From Verrucomicrobiota bacterium (lineage in GTDB: Bacteria > Verrucomicrobiota > Verrucomicrobiia > Chthoniobacterales > Terrimicrobiaceae), in the NCBI GenBank assembly GCA_017305195.1, contig JAFKMU010000047.1:62001-126000 (forward strand): 64,000 nucleotides of DNA, in the 5' to 3' direction. The translations under genes and the position numbers were made by a program. Below the pieces are notes generated by a model that saw nothing but the letters and a program-made list of their open reading frames with translations, made no database searches and was not told the origin of the DNA. Shown here in pieces: positions 41,901-51,815 of this stretch (within the stretch, counting starts at the first letter, position 1; each line of letters opens with the position of its first letter).

Positions 41901-42490
41901 GAATTTTTCTTTCCCGGGAGATTGATGAAGGCTGGTTTCAGATAGAGCGGCTCCGGGACTGGTCCATGAAGAGCCGACGATGCACTGCGTGTCGCCAGGA
42001 TGGATGCCGACGGAGGCCGGGCGATCCCGGCGACTCCTGTGATCGGCGCGGGGACAAAAATCGGCCCCTCGGCAGCTTCCGCAACCAGAGCCCGAAACTC
42101 GGTCTCCTCAAATAACATCGGTTCCTGAAAAAACTGTCCGTTCTCTACTCGTGCCCAGTAATATTGCCCGCGCCGGGCGTCGCCTGCGGCGGCATAGCTC
42201 GTTTCCGGATACCCTAGGAGCGAGGATATTCCGACCAACGGCACACCGCGAGCGGCGGCAATTCCCCAGCCCAGCGCCAAAGCGCCTCGGATGCCGTTGT
42301 AACTGCCCGGGCCAATGCCGATGACAACGCGATCCAGCGTTTTTACGGAATCCAGCAACTCTGCGACCAAGCTGACAAGCGCGACTCCCCGGCCGCGCGG
42401 AGCCTCGACCTGCCTCTCCACGACCACGGCATCGCCCTCCACCAAGGCCGCCCCTCCGACGGGACCCGAGCTTTCAATGGCCAGAATCAT
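41897..42490 (-). CDS. tsaB: tRNA threonylcarbamoyladenosine biosynthesis protein TsaB
   Basis: A 197-residue inactive-ASKHA partner of TsaD. It begins [40 protein letters not shown] is the TsaB hallmark, and a C-terminal [10 protein letters not shown] follows. TsaB, with TsaD and TsaE, makes the t6A37 modification of tRNAs that read ANN codons. Its start overlaps tsaE by 4 bp; its last 4 bp overlap convergently with the kinase remnant. Confidence 0.92.
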   Translation of the reverse strand: MILAIESSGPVGGAALVEGDAVVVERQVEAPRGRGVALVSLVAELLDSVKTLDRVVIGIGPGSYNGIRGALALGWGIAAARGVPLVGISSLLGYPETSYAAAGDARRGQYYWARVENGQFFQEPMLFEETEFRALVAEAAEGPIFVPAPITGVAGIARPPSASILATRSASSALHGPVPEPLYLKPAFINLPGKKNS

Positions 42491-42939
42491 GACACCAGCC
42501 TCACGACACGGGTGGACGGATCGACGACCTCAAAGACAAAACGAAGCGCAGAAGCAGGAAGCACCTCGGGGAACTTATTCCCCCACTCCACGATCGTCAC
42601 GCCTTCCGCGACATTATCGTCATAGCCGGTCGTCAGGAGTTCATCGGCGGACTCCAGCCGGTAAAAGTCAAAATGCGCCACCGGCACGCGCCCGCCATCG
42701 TATTCATGCACGAGGGCAAAGGTCGGACTCGACACCTCGGCATGGCTTTCCAACCCGACCGCGAGGCCCTTGGAAAACTGCGTCTTTCCCGCTCCGAGGG
42801 GGCCTTCCAGGCTCACGACATCGCCGAGTCCCAGCAAACGACCGACTTCCGCTCCGAGTGAAATCATTTCTTCCTCGGAACGACAGATCGCGCCTTCCTC
42901 GGAAAGAAGACGGGTTGGTAACAGTTTTCGGTTTGCCAT
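42487..42939 (-). CDS. tsaE: tRNA threonylcarbamoyladenosine biosynthesis ATPase TsaE
   Basis: A 150-residue P-loop ATPase: Walker A GPLGAGKT (46-53), [20 protein letters not shown], then [11 protein letters not shown] and [15 protein letters not shown], the standard TsaE order. It drives turnover of the TsaB-TsaD complex in t6A synthesis. It overlaps tsaB by 4 bp and lies divergent from pgi with only 29 bp between the two starts. Confidence 0.95.
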   Translation of the reverse strand: MANRKLLPTRLLSEEGAICRSEEEMISLGAEVGRLLGLGDVVSLEGPLGAGKTQFSKGLAVGLESHAEVSSPTFALVHEYDGGRVPVAHFDFYRLESADELLTTGYDDNVAEGVTIVEWGNKFPEVLPASALRFVFEVVDPSTRVVRLVS

Positions 42940-42968
42940 GCCGCGGCGAATCTAGTTCGCTCCGACCC

Positions 42969-44549
42969 ATGAGCTCAATCTCCCTTTGGAATCGGTTTCA
43001 GACTCATTTTCTCCGTTACGACGACCTCGGCGTGTCGCTCGACATCAGCCGGATGGATTTCGCGGATGATTTTCTCAGCGGAAAGGCCGAGGCGGCAAAG
43101 AACGCGGTAGCCCAGATGCTCGCCCTGGAAAAGGGAGCCATCGCCAACCCGGACGAGCACCGCATGGTGGGCCACTACTGGCTCCGTGACTCCAGCCTCG
43201 CCCCGACGAAGGAGCTGGCCGACGAGATTGAGAACACCAAGGCCGCCATCCTCGCCTTCGCCGCCGACGTTCACTCCGGCAAGATCGTTTCCTCGACGGG
43301 CAAGAAGTTCACCGATCTCCTCCTCGTCGGCATCGGCGGTTCCGCCCTCGGCCCGCAACTCGTCGCCGACAGCCTCTGGTCGTCGAAGGACCCGATCGCG
43401 GTTCATTTCTTTGACAATACCGACCCCGACGGCATGGAAAAGGTCGTCGAGCAGCTCGGCAAAAAGCTCGAGACCACCCTCGTCGCGGTCGTCTCGAAGA
43501 GCGGCGGCACCAAGGAGTCCCGCAACGGCATGCTCGTCGCACAGGACGCCATCAAGAAGGCCGGTCTCGATTTCCCGAAGCACTTCGTCGCCGTCACCGG
43601 GGAAGGCAGCGAGCTCGACAAGGTCGCCACGACGGAAGGTTGGCTGAAGCGCTTTCCGATGTGGGACTGGGTCGGCGGCCGCACCTCCGTGATGAGCGCG
43701 GTGGGTCTCCTCCCGATGGCCCTCCAGGGTCTCGATGTCGAGGCCTTCCTCGCCGGAGCCAAGGCGATCGACGCCAAGACCCGCACGGATGATCTTTCCA
43801 AGAACGCCTCCCTCCTGCTCGCCCTCATGTGGTGGCACGCGGGCGGCGGACGCGGCGCGAAGGACATGGTCGTCCTCCCGTACAAGGATCGCCTCCTCCT
43901 CTTCAGCCGCTACCTCCAGCAGCTCGTCATGGAGTCGCTCGGCAAGGAGCTCGACCTGAATGGCAACGTGGTTAACCAGGGCATCGCCGTCTACGGCAAC
44001 AAGGGCTCGACCGACCAGCACGCCTATGTCCAGCAGCTCCGCGATGGCGTGAACAATTTCTTCATCACCTTCGTGGAGGTTCGCAAGGCCTCGCCCTACG
44101 CCCAGCTCGAGGTGGAACCCGGCGTGGAAAGCGGCGACTACCTGCAGGGCTTCCTGCGCGGCACCCGCACTGCTCTCCATGAGAAAGGCCGCGAGTCCAT
44201 CACGGTCAGCATCCCGGAGTTCAACGCCTTTTACCTCGGAGTGCTCATCGGCCTGTACGAGCGCGCCGTCGGCTTCTACGGCACTCTGGTGAATATCAAC
44301 GCCTACCATCAGCCCGGCGTGGAGGCTGGCAAGAAAGCCGCCGCCCGCGTGCTGGAGCTCCAGGCAAAGACCCTCGCCTACCTCGCCGACAACAAGGGCA
44401 AGGCCTTCACCGCCGACCAGATCGCCAGAGCGATCGGAGCCGACGCGGAAGATGTCTTCCACGTCGCCCGCCATATCGCGGCGAACAAGCCCGGCATCGT
44501 TTACACGACCGGGGCCAACCCGGCCGCCGACACCGTTTCACTCGCCTGA
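42969..44549 (+). CDS. pgi: Glucose-6-phosphate isomerase
   Basis: A 526-residue PGI (glucose-6-phosphate to fructose-6-phosphate, glycolysis and gluconeogenesis). The SIS fold is marked by [69 protein letters not shown] with the catalytic His region, and [16 protein letters not shown] with the C-terminal active-site Lys. Start chosen at ATG 42969. The stop overlaps the lipoprotein start (TGATGA). Confidence 0.95.
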   Translation: MSSISLWNRFQTHFLRYDDLGVSLDISRMDFADDFLSGKAEAAKNAVAQMLALEKGAIANPDEHRMVGHYWLRDSSLAPTKELADEIENTKAAILAFAADVHSGKIVSSTGKKFTDLLLVGIGGSALGPQLVADSLWSSKDPIAVHFFDNTDPDGMEKVVEQLGKKLETTLVAVVSKSGGTKESRNGMLVAQDAIKKAGLDFPKHFVAVTGEGSELDKVATTEGWLKRFPMWDWVGGRTSVMSAVGLLPMALQGLDVEAFLAGAKAIDAKTRTDDLSKNASLLLALMWWHAGGGRGAKDMVVLPYKDRLLLFSRYLQQLVMESLGKELDLNGNVVNQGIAVYGNKGSTDQHAYVQQLRDGVNNFFITFVEVRKASPYAQLEVEPGVESGDYLQGFLRGTRTALHEKGRESITVSIPEFNAFYLGVLIGLYERAVGFYGTLVNINAYHQPGVEAGKKAAARVLELQAKTLAYLADNKGKAFTADQIARAIGADAEDVFHVARHIAANKPGIVYTTGANPAADTVSLA

Positions 44550-44920
44550 TGAAACGCGCGCTCCTCGCTCTCACCTGCGCCCTGGTTCTGGCCGGATGTG
44601 ATTCCGCCCAGAGCACGGCGGACAAGCTTCGCGTCGAAATCGCGGAGTTCAAAAACACGCCGGACGACAAGAAACAGGCGTTGATCGAAGAGCATTTTGC
44701 CAAACTCGAAACCCAGCTCGCCGCGCTCCAAAAGCGCGGCGACGCCAAGGCGGACGCCATTTCCGATCAGCTCACCTCGCTGAAGGAGCAGTATCAGACC
44801 GCCAAGCTGGCCAAGGCGCTCAACGACGCCAAGAACGCCATCCAGGGCTTCGGCCAGGCGGTCAAGGATACCGCCAAGGACATTCAGCAGACGTTTCAGG
44901 GGAACCAGACGAACAAGTAG
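44549..44920 (+). CDS. Small helical lipoprotein
   Basis: A 123-residue lipoprotein (lipobox LVLAGC, Cys at about 17). The mature part is a long amphipathic helix (VEIAEFKNTPDDKKQALIEE, LAKALNDAKNAIQGFGQAVK), probably a coiled coil. It overlaps pgi by 1 bp. Function unknown. Confidence 0.75.
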   Translation: MKRALLALTCALVLAGCDSAQSTADKLRVEIAEFKNTPDDKKQALIEEHFAKLETQLAALQKRGDAKADAISDQLTSLKEQYQTAKLAKALNDAKNAIQGFGQAVKDTAKDIQQTFQGNQTNK

Positions 44921-44938
44921 TCCGGTTCCCGGCCTCGG

Positions 44939-45598
44939 TTAGGCGACGAAAAGCTTCCGCAGTTCGTCGACCGTCACGCCCGCGAGATTGGGCGCGACCA
45001 GATCGGCGTGGGAGAGAAACTCCGGCGGATTCGTCGTCGCAATTCCCACCACTTTCATTCCCGCGCATTGAGCCGCCTCGATGCCGAAAAGGGCATCTTC
45101 AAAGACCACGCATTTCGCTGGGTCCGCATGCAGGAACTCGGCCCCTTTCAGGAACACATCGGGCGCGGGTTTGCCGTGAACCACGTCATCGCCGCAAACC
45201 ACCGCGTCGAAATACTGATCCAGCCCGGTTGAGGCAAAGATGGCATCGAGGTTGCCGCGCGGCGTCGATGATCCGATGGCACGAGGAATTCCCGCCGCCT
45301 TGAGCGCCTGAAACATCTCCACCGCACCCGGCAGGATCTCCACGCCCTCGTCGCGAACGATCTCGCGATACAGCTCCTCCTTGCAGTCGCCCAGGGCGAT
45401 GATCTCCGCCTCGTCGTGGCTCCAGTTCAGGATCGTCGGGATGATGATCTGGTTCTTTTTGCCAAAGCCCTGCTTGAAGTGATCCGGCGGCAACGGCTTG
45501 CCGATTTCCGCCGCCAGCATTTCCCACGAACGCTCGTGGGCGCTGGACGAGTCAATAACAACGCCGTCCCAGTCAAAGATCGCGTAAAAGTCGCTCAT
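44939..45598 (-). CDS. HAD-family phosphatase (beta-phosphoglucomutase-like)
   Basis: A 219-residue HAD hydrolase. Motif I is FDWDGVVIDSS with the nucleophile Asp and the acid/base Asp two residues later; motif II is AIGSSTPRGN, Lys lies in VHGKPAPDVFL and motif IV is VVFEDALFGIEAA. The cap insertion and length resemble phosphatases or beta-phosphoglucomutases (PgmB); GSSTP at motif II is shared by several such enzymes. Substrate unknown, probably a sugar phosphate. It is the last gene of a four-gene operon. Confidence 0.88.
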   Translation of the reverse strand: MSDFYAIFDWDGVVIDSSSAHERSWEMLAAEIGKPLPPDHFKQGFGKKNQIIIPTILNWSHDEAEIIALGDCKEELYREIVRDEGVEILPGAVEMFQALKAAGIPRAIGSSTPRGNLDAIFASTGLDQYFDAVVCGDDVVHGKPAPDVFLKGAEFLHADPAKCVVFEDALFGIEAAQCAGMKVVGIATTNPPEFLSHADLVAPNLAGVTVDELRKLFVA

Positions 45599-46860
45599 GA
45601 TTCGAAAAGGCTGAGAATCTTCTGATCGTCCGGCGAAGGCCCGATCACCGCGATCGTCGCGCGGCTGGGATCGAGGAAATCCCGGGCTGCCGCCATCACG
45701 TCATCGGCTGTCACGGCGCGGAGCTTGGCATGCACATCCTCGGGATCGGTGATTTTGCCATACACCAGCACGGAGCCGCCAATACGCATGTTCTGGTTCG
45801 ACGTGCGCTCCAGCGACATGCGGCTGGTGCCGACGGCGTATTCCTTGGCCCGGCGCAGTTCCGCCGCGCCCACCGGCTTGCTCTTGATCGTCTCAAAGGC
45901 GGCCAGGATGAGTCGCAGCGATTTCTCGACGTTCTTTTGCTCCAGGCCGAGCGAGACATTGAGCATGCCCGTGTCGTGAAAGGCCGAGGGATGCGTACTC
46001 ACCGAGTAGCATAGGCCGCGCTTTTCGCGCACCTCCTGAAACAGGCGAGAGCTGCCATTGCCGCCGAGAATCACATGCAAAATCTGCACCGCGTAACGGC
46101 GCGGATCGAAATGGCTCGGCCCCGGCAACCCGATGGCGATCTGGGTCTGCTGCGTGTCGCGCTTTTCGGAAATGAGGCGCGGCTTTGCCTTTGGCTCGGG
46201 CGCCTTGGAGAAGCGCACGGCGCGTTTTTTGGGAATGGACTCGAAGAGTTTCGCGATGCGGTCGACCACCTCTTCGTGCTTCAGCTTGCCAGCAGCGGAA
46301 ACCACCGTGCTGCCCGCGTGATAATGCGAGGTGCGATAGTCGAGGAAGTCGTCGCGCTTGAAGGTCGCGATGGTTTCCAGCGTCCCGGTCAGCGGACGGC
46401 CCAGCGGGTGATTCGGCCAATAGTGCTCGTTGAGCATCTCCTGCACGCACGACGCGGGTTCATCGCGGTACATGAGGATTTCTTCCCCGATGACTCCCCT
46501 CTCCCGCTCGATATCGGTGAGCGAGAACTTTGCATCCAGATAAAGATCGCTCAGCACGTCGCACAGGCGCGGGAAGAACTCCGCCGCCGCAGCGGCGTAA
46601 TAGCAGGTGCGCTCCTCGGCGGTGTAGGCATTCAGGTCGCCGCCGACGCCCTCCACCTCTTCCATGATGCGGCGGGCCGAGCGGCGCTTGGTGCCTTTGA
46701 AGAGCATGTGCTCGATGAAATGCGAGATGCCGTTCAGCTTCGCGGGCTCGTTGCGTCCGCCGACGTTGGCCCAGATGCCCAGGGACGCGGTCTCCGCGTG
46801 CGGAATCTCACAGGTCGCCACTCTCAGGCCGGAGGGCAGTGTGGTCAGCTCGGTTTTCAT
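45595..46860 (-). CDS. M16-family zinc peptidase
   Basis: A 421-residue peptidase of the pitrilysin/MPP type. The inverted zinc motif is HFIEHMLFKGT (His-x-x-Glu-His), and the distal Glu lies in ERGVIGEEILMYRDEP. The C-terminal domain has PGPSHFDPRRYAVQILHVIL and RLFQEVREKRGLCYSVSTH, typical of this clan. No signal peptide is visible, so it should act in the cytoplasm, unlike many periplasmic members. Its start and stop overlap ispD and the HAD gene by 4 bp each. Confidence 0.93.
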   Translation of the reverse strand: MKTELTTLPSGLRVATCEIPHAETASLGIWANVGGRNEPAKLNGISHFIEHMLFKGTKRRSARRIMEEVEGVGGDLNAYTAEERTCYYAAAAAEFFPRLCDVLSDLYLDAKFSLTDIERERGVIGEEILMYRDEPASCVQEMLNEHYWPNHPLGRPLTGTLETIATFKRDDFLDYRTSHYHAGSTVVSAAGKLKHEEVVDRIAKLFESIPKKRAVRFSKAPEPKAKPRLISEKRDTQQTQIAIGLPGPSHFDPRRYAVQILHVILGGNGSSRLFQEVREKRGLCYSVSTHPSAFHDTGMLNVSLGLEQKNVEKSLRLILAAFETIKSKPVGAAELRRAKEYAVGTSRMSLERTSNQNMRIGGSVLVYGKITDPEDVHAKLRAVTADDVMAAARDFLDPSRATIAVIGPSPDDQKILSLFES

Positions 46861-47546
46861 GCGTTGCGTTTCGATAAAATCAGTTCGGCGAGCTCCAGGT
46901 CTCGCGGGTAGGTCACTTTGAAATTCCAGTCGGGATTCTCGACGATACGGGCGGAACCGCCGGAGCGAATGAGGAGCGAGATTTCATCCGTGATCGCTCC
47001 GCCGAGGGAGATGGATTCAGCTAAAAGGCGCTCCAGCAAATCCGTTCGCATCACCTGCGGAGTCTGCATCCGCCAGAGATTTTCCCGGGAGACGGTTTCA
47101 CGGGCAAAACGCTCCGCATCGGTGCGATGGAGCGTATCCGTCACCGGCTCCGCGCTCACGGAGGCTCCGTGTTCGATGGCTTCGCGGAAGCACATGCTGA
47201 TTGCCTCCGGCGTAATGAGCGGTCGCGCGCCGTCATGGACCGCGACAAACTCCGGACGGTCATCAGCCAGCGCGCGAACTCCCTCCAATACGCTGTGCGC
47301 GCGCTCTACGCCACCCGCGACGATGCGGGAGACCTTGGGCAGTCCGGCGCCGATTTCCGTAAACTCGCCAATTCGCTCCGCCGAGCACACGAGCGCGACG
47401 CGGGCAACCTCCGGCGTCCGGCAAAAAGCCTCCAGGCTATGCCGGACCAGCGGCTTGCCGCCGAGCGGAGCCGTGAGCTTGTCAAAGCCCATCCGTCGAC
47501 TCGAACCCGCGGCGACGATGATGGCGGCGAGCGTGGGCACGCTCAC
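46857..47546 (-). CDS. ispD: 2-C-methyl-D-erythritol 4-phosphate cytidylyltransferase
   Basis: A 229-residue IspD of the MEP isoprenoid pathway, transferring CMP to methylerythritol phosphate. It shows AAIIVAAGSSRRMGFDKLTA, the CTP-binding loop, VAVHDGARPLITPEAI, EPVTDTLHR and RMQTPQVMRTDLL. It overlaps the M16 gene and the YqeY-like gene by 4 bp each. Confidence 0.94.
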   Translation of the reverse strand: MSVPTLAAIIVAAGSSRRMGFDKLTAPLGGKPLVRHSLEAFCRTPEVARVALVCSAERIGEFTEIGAGLPKVSRIVAGGVERAHSVLEGVRALADDRPEFVAVHDGARPLITPEAISMCFREAIEHGASVSAEPVTDTLHRTDAERFARETVSRENLWRMQTPQVMRTDLLERLLAESISLGGAITDEISLLIRSGGSARIVENPDWNFKVTYPRDLELAELILSKRNA

Positions 47547-47995
47547 GAAAGCTGCTTCTGGACCTCCGTGCTGAGGGCCTTGCCATCCGCGCGGCCCGCC
47601 GCCTTGGCGGAAGCGATTTTCATCACCGCACCCATCTGCTGGCGCGTGGTCGCTCCGGCTTCAGCAATGGCATCGCGCACGATGACGGCGAGTTCCTCAG
47701 CGGAAAGCGCCTTCGGCAGGTACGCGTTCAGGATTTCGATCTCGGCTTTTTCATTGGCCGCGAGCTCGGGACGCCCGCCCTTTTCGAATCCCTCGATGGA
47801 ATCCTGCCGCTGCTTCACCTGCTTGCGAATGACCGCGGAGGCCTCCACGTCGTCGAGCACGGCATCCGCCCCGCCCTTTTCGATGGCGGTGTTTTTCAGG
47901 GCGGCTTTGAGGAGACGCAGGGTGTTCAGGCGCGGCATGTCCTTCGCGCGCATTGCGTCCTTGATGTCGTTGTCGACTTGGGCTTGGAGACTCAT
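47543..47995 (-). CDS. GatB/YqeY-domain protein
   Basis: A 150-residue YqeY-like protein: AMRAKDMPRLNTLRLLKAAL, VIRKQVKQRQDSIEGFEKGG, LNAYLPKALSAEEL and TRQQMGAVMKIASAKAAGRA, all typical. The domain is shared with the C-terminus of GatB (tRNA-dependent amidotransferase); stand-alone copies have a poorly known link to tRNA charging. Start at ATG 47995. It is the first gene of the ispD operon. Confidence 0.92.
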   Translation of the reverse strand: MSLQAQVDNDIKDAMRAKDMPRLNTLRLLKAALKNTAIEKGGADAVLDDVEASAVIRKQVKQRQDSIEGFEKGGRPELAANEKAEIEILNAYLPKALSAEELAVIVRDAIAEAGATTRQQMGAVMKIASAKAAGRADGKALSTEVQKQLS

Positions 47996-48130
47996 CCCCG
48001 CATCATGTCGCGGGCGAAAATCGGTGCCTAGGAAAATCCGTGACTCTCGCTCGCCGACATTCCCCCGCGATGCGGACTTTCCTTTCCCGGGAAACCCTGC
48101 GCATTCTGATCGGCTACATTTCCCGCTCTC

Positions 48131-49444
48131 ATGTCTGTTCGCACCCGTTTTGCTCCCTCGCCCACCGGCTACCTCCACGTCGGAGGCGCCCGCACGGCCC
48201 TTTTTAACTGGCTCTACGCCCGTCGCTTCGGCGGCACGCTCGTCCTCCGCGTGGAGGATACCGACGACAAGCGCAACACCGCCGAGGCCGTCCAGGCCAT
48301 CTACGACGGCATGACCTGGCTCGGTCTCGACTGGGACGAGGGTCCGGACAAGGGCGGCAACTACGGCCCGTACCGCCAGAGCGAGCGCAATGCGATCTAC
48401 GAAAAGTACTTCGCCATCCTCGAACAGGGCGGCCACCTCTACGAGGACGAGGGCGCGATCCGCTTCCGCTCGCCCCGCAAGAGCGTGCTCGTCGAAGACC
48501 TCGTCTGCGGTCGCATCGAGTTTGACATGTCCAACCCGGCCACCCACCCGGACATGACGATCCGCCGCCCGGACGGCTCCTGGATTTTCCATTTCGTCAA
48601 CGTGGTCGACGACATCGAGATGAAAATCTCCCACGTCATTCGTGGTGAGGACCATCTTTCCAACACCCCGAAGCACGTCGAGCTCTACAAAGCGCTCGGC
48701 TTCGAGCCGCCGAAGTTCGCCCATATCCCGCTCATCCTCAATCACGAGGGCAAGAAACTGAGCAAGCGCGATGGCGGCTCCAGCGTCCAGTATTTCATCG
48801 AGAACGGCTACGCTCCCGAGGCCGTCATCAACTACCTCTGCCTGCTCGGCTGGTCGCCCAAGGACAACCGCGAGGTCATTTCCCTCGAGGAAGTCAGCCA
48901 GATTTTTGAACTGGAGAACATCAACCGCCGCAACGCGATCTTCGATCTGGACAAGTGCTTCTGGCTCAACGGCCAGTACATCGTGAATATGCCGATTGAG
49001 CGTTTCGCGGAGCTTTCCCTGCCCTTCATCGAGAAGGCAGGCTTGAACTACGGCACGAAGGAAGCCCTCCTGCCCGCCCTCGCCATCGTGAAGCCCAAGG
49101 TCAAACACCTCAGCGACGTGCCGGACTGGATCGGGTTCCTCTTCACCGAGGACTTCGCCTTTGACCCCGCCTCCGTGGAAAAGAGCCTGCGCAAGGAAGG
49201 CGCTCTCGAGCGGCTCAAGCAGCTCGGCGAGGCGTTCTCGACCGTGACGGAGTGGACCCATGCCAACATCGAGGCCAGGCTCAAGGAGCTCGCGGCCTCG
49301 CTCGGCGTGAAGGTCGGCGAACTCGTCCACCCGGCCCGCGTGGCCGTGAGCGGACGCTCCGTCGGCCCCGGCCTCTACGAAATGATGGAAGTCCTCGGCA
49401 AAGACCGCGTGCTCTCCCGCTTCGCCCGCGCCGCAACCATCTAG
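48131..49444 (+). CDS. gltX: Glutamyl-tRNA synthetase
   Basis: A 437-residue class I synthetase. The HIGH-type motif is FAPSPTGYLHVGGARTALFN, the DTDDKRNTAEAVQAIYDGM block binds Glu and ATP, and the KMSKS-type motif is GKKLSKRDGGSSV. The anticodon-binding region follows but is shorter than usual; most GltX have 460-500 residues. GltX charges tRNA-Glu, and tRNA-Gln as well in organisms that use GatCAB. It stands alone with a minus-strand gene closely following. Confidence 0.94.
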   Translation: MSVRTRFAPSPTGYLHVGGARTALFNWLYARRFGGTLVLRVEDTDDKRNTAEAVQAIYDGMTWLGLDWDEGPDKGGNYGPYRQSERNAIYEKYFAILEQGGHLYEDEGAIRFRSPRKSVLVEDLVCGRIEFDMSNPATHPDMTIRRPDGSWIFHFVNVVDDIEMKISHVIRGEDHLSNTPKHVELYKALGFEPPKFAHIPLILNHEGKKLSKRDGGSSVQYFIENGYAPEAVINYLCLLGWSPKDNREVISLEEVSQIFELENINRRNAIFDLDKCFWLNGQYIVNMPIERFAELSLPFIEKAGLNYGTKEALLPALAIVKPKVKHLSDVPDWIGFLFTEDFAFDPASVEKSLRKEGALERLKQLGEAFSTVTEWTHANIEARLKELAASLGVKVGELVHPARVAVSGRSVGPGLYEMMEVLGKDRVLSRFARAATI

Positions 49445-49451
49445 GCTTCTT

Positions 49452-50135
49452 TCACCTCCTGGCGACCGACCAGGCCACCGCCAGGAGCGAGGTGATCGGG
49501 AAGAGGACAACCCACTTCCCGATGCCAAAAAAGATCGCGCTGCCCGCGATTGCGCCCAGCGCATACGATGTCCAGACCATCGCCGCACGCCGGGCCATGA
49601 GAGCATTTTCCGCCCGCTCCTCGGCCTTCCCGGCGATGGCTTTCGCAAAAGTCCTCCCGACCGTGTCGAGCACTCCTGTTACGTAGGTCGAGGGAAAGGC
49701 CGAGAGTTTCAGACCCCGCAAGGTGGCGTTCTGGATACCCATGGCAATCAACGGCGGAACCGCCGTGAGGAACGTCCACGGATTCGCCACCCGGTAGTCC
49801 GCTCCCAGCAGGAGCAAAATGAAAAAGACAAAGAGCAGCCCGGCCTCCAGCACCAGGACCCCGGTGCACTGCCGAGGGGTCGGCGCTCGCTCCATCAACA
49901 GATAGCCAAGAAAAAGCCCGAGCAGAAAAATCGGCACCGCGGCGAGATGCGGCCAGGCCAGCCACCATTGCCCCTGCCCGAAAAAGACACCCTGCGCAGC
50001 CGTATTGCCGCTCATGTGGGAGACAAACAGCCCTCCCAGCGTAATGACGCCGATCGCGTCCACCGAACCGCCCACCGAGGCAAGCAGGCACGTCTCGGAA
50101 AATCCGGCGCGTGTCTGCGGAGCAGCGGCGGTCAT
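49452..50135 (-). CDS. YoaK-like DUF1275 membrane protein
   Basis: A 227-residue membrane protein with about six helices. DUF1275 marks are the N-terminal ASVGGSVDAIGVITLGGLFV, SHMSGNTAAQG, AMGIQNATLRGLKLSAFPST and YVTGVLDTVGR. The family's function is unknown. Start at ATG 50135, 5 bp after mlaD ends. Confidence 0.88.
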   Translation of the reverse strand: MTAAAPQTRAGFSETCLLASVGGSVDAIGVITLGGLFVSHMSGNTAAQGVFFGQGQWWLAWPHLAAVPIFLLGLFLGYLLMERAPTPRQCTGVLVLEAGLLFVFFILLLLGADYRVANPWTFLTAVPPLIAMGIQNATLRGLKLSAFPSTYVTGVLDTVGRTFAKAIAGKAEERAENALMARRAAMVWTSYALGAIAGSAIFFGIGKWVVLFPITSLLAVAWSVARR

Positions 50136-50140
50136 GGCTT

Positions 50141-51007
50141 CTACCGGTCGGGATTTCCCCGGGAGGTGTCCTTGTACCAGAGGATGCCGCGCTTGCGCAG
50201 GCTCTCGACCAGGATACGGAGATTGTCAGCCGTTTGTTTGTCGCTGAGGAGAAGCCCGAGAGCGCCATTGCCGGCCTTCACCTGCTGTACGATGCCTCGC
50301 ACGTCGGTGATGGTCTTCTTGAGCTCATCAGCCGCGCCCTTGGCGGAAAGCAGGGCATCCTCGCCCGTGCCTATCGTTTTCTCGACCTTGTCCATGATGG
50401 AGTCGAGGCGCTTCGAGGCATCGGCAAAGGACTGGGTGGTCGTCTTGATGTTGGCCATCGATGCGTTGAGATCCTTCAACATGGTCTCGGTCAGCACCTG
50501 CTCGTTCAGCTTCTTCGAGATTTTGTTGATGTTCGTGATGGCTTCCCTCGCCTCGCCCACGACGGGGCCGACCTGGTCGAAAATCTCGGACATTCCCGTC
50601 TCGTTCTTGCCCTGGATCACCGCGCCCGGCTGGATCGGCTCGGACTGGCTCGCTCCCGGCTGGAGATTGATCTGGATAAAGCGGTCGCCGAGGAGACCGG
50701 AGCTGCCGATGGTGAACTCGGATTTGCTCGGGATCTTCACCTCTTCGTAAATCTTCAGCATCACGTAGACGCCATTCATGTCGGGCAGGATCACCGGCGG
50801 AGTCGCCACCACGCCGACCTTTGCGCCCGCGAGCAACACACCCGCGCCCTGCAGGATGCCACTGGCATTCGGGTACTCGACCCGGATCTGGTAGTACCCG
50901 CGCACGCTGTCTCCGAAACGACCAAAATAAACGACCATGGCCGCGATGGCGGCCAATCCGATGGCCATGAAAATGCCTACCTTCAGCTGGGATCCACGTT
51001 CTGTCAT
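50141..51007 (-). CDS. mlaD: MlaD-like lipid-binding protein (MCE domain)
   Basis: A 288-residue protein anchored by one N-terminal helix (VGIFMAIGLAAIAAMVVYFG). The MCE domain (about 40-115) has GYYQIRVEYPNASGILQGAG and VMLKIYEEVKIPSKSEFTIG with SSGLLGDRFIQINL. A long helical part follows (ASMANIKTTTQSFADASKRL). MlaD hexamers carry phospholipids between the inner membrane ABC transporter and the outer membrane. Start at ATG 51007. It follows mlaF by 19 bp. Confidence 0.9.
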   Translation of the reverse strand: MTERGSQLKVGIFMAIGLAAIAAMVVYFGRFGDSVRGYYQIRVEYPNASGILQGAGVLLAGAKVGVVATPPVILPDMNGVYVMLKIYEEVKIPSKSEFTIGSSGLLGDRFIQINLQPGASQSEPIQPGAVIQGKNETGMSEIFDQVGPVVGEAREAITNINKISKKLNEQVLTETMLKDLNASMANIKTTTQSFADASKRLDSIMDKVEKTIGTGEDALLSAKGAADELKKTITDVRGIVQQVKAGNGALGLLLSDKQTADNLRILVESLRKRGILWYKDTSRGNPDR

Positions 51008-51026
51008 AGTGCTGACCTTATAATCT

Positions 51027-51815
51027 TCAGTTGTCTTCGTTCGGTGAATCAAGCGGAGCAAGGTCGTCGTCGTCCGTCGACTTCCCGTCCACAAAGTTGC
51101 GAATCACCGGGTCCTGGGTGCCGTGCAATTCCTGCAGCGTCCCGTGAAAGTACCGCTTACCCTCGTTAAGTAAAGCCACCCGGTCCGCGATATGGTCGCA
51201 ACTGGTCATGTCGTGGGTGACGACGATCGAGGTGACATCGAGTTGCCTCTGGAGGCGGCGAATGAGGCGGTTGATGCTATCCGAGACGATGGGATCGAGG
51301 CCTGCCGTCGGCTCGTCGTACAGAATGACATGAGGCGGCGAAATGATCGCCCGGGCCAGGGCCACGCGCTTGCGCATGCCGCCGCTCAGGTTCACCGGCA
51401 TCTTCTGGTCGTGGCCATGCATGTTCACCATCCCAAGGGCGTCGTGGACCTTGTCGCGAATGACCTTTTCTTTGCGCTCTCCACGCTCCCGGAGCGGGAA
51501 GGCGACATTTTCGTAAACGGTCATCGAATCAAACAGCGCGCCATCCTGGAAAAGCATCCCGATCTTGCGGCGGACGGGTTCGAGTTCGCGCTCGTTATAC
51601 TTCGTGATGTCCTCCCCCTCAAAGATGATCTGGCCCGAGATGGGCTTCATCAGCCCGATGAGGTGGCGCAGGAAGACGCTCTTGCCGCCGCCGCTCTTGC
51701 CGAGCAGGACCAGAGTTTCGCCCTTGTAGATATCGAGGGAAAATCCGCGCAGGATCTCCTGGCGACCGATCTTCTGGTGAAGATCACGAACGGAAAGAAG
51801 AGGCTCCGGATTCAT
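51027..51815 (-). CDS. mlaF: MlaF-like ABC ATPase of lipid transport
   Basis: A 262-residue ATPase. Walker A is GKSGGGKS (39-46), the signature is LSGGMRKRVALARAI, Walker B is VILYDEPTAGLD and the switch His lies in VVTHDMTSC. GMLFQDGALFDSMTVYENVA is typical for MlaF/Mkl. The C-terminus (STDDDDLAPLDSPNEDN) is acidic and longer than usual. Start at ATG 51815, which shares one base with mlaE. Confidence 0.94.
   Translation of the reverse strand: MNPEPLLSVRDLHQKIGRQEILRGFSLDIYKGETLVLLGKSGGGKSVFLRHLIGLMKPISGQIIFEGEDITKYNERELEPVRRKIGMLFQDGALFDSMTVYENVAFPLRERGERKEKVIRDKVHDALGMVNMHGHDQKMPVNLSGGMRKRVALARAIISPPHVILYDEPTAGLDPIVSDSINRLIRRLQRQLDVTSIVVTHDMTSCDHIADRVALLNEGKRYFHGTLQELHGTQDPVIRNFVDGKSTDDDDLAPLDSPNEDN

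Noticed and set aside
42975..44474. Long antisense frame over pgi, and a similar one over rpsA (57919-59868)
   Set aside because: Same shadow effect; no domain pattern and both overlie well-identified genes.
47996..49648. Upstream extension of the YqeY-like frame across gltX
   Set aside because: The YqeY domain begins exactly at ATG 47995; the extension is antisense to gltX.
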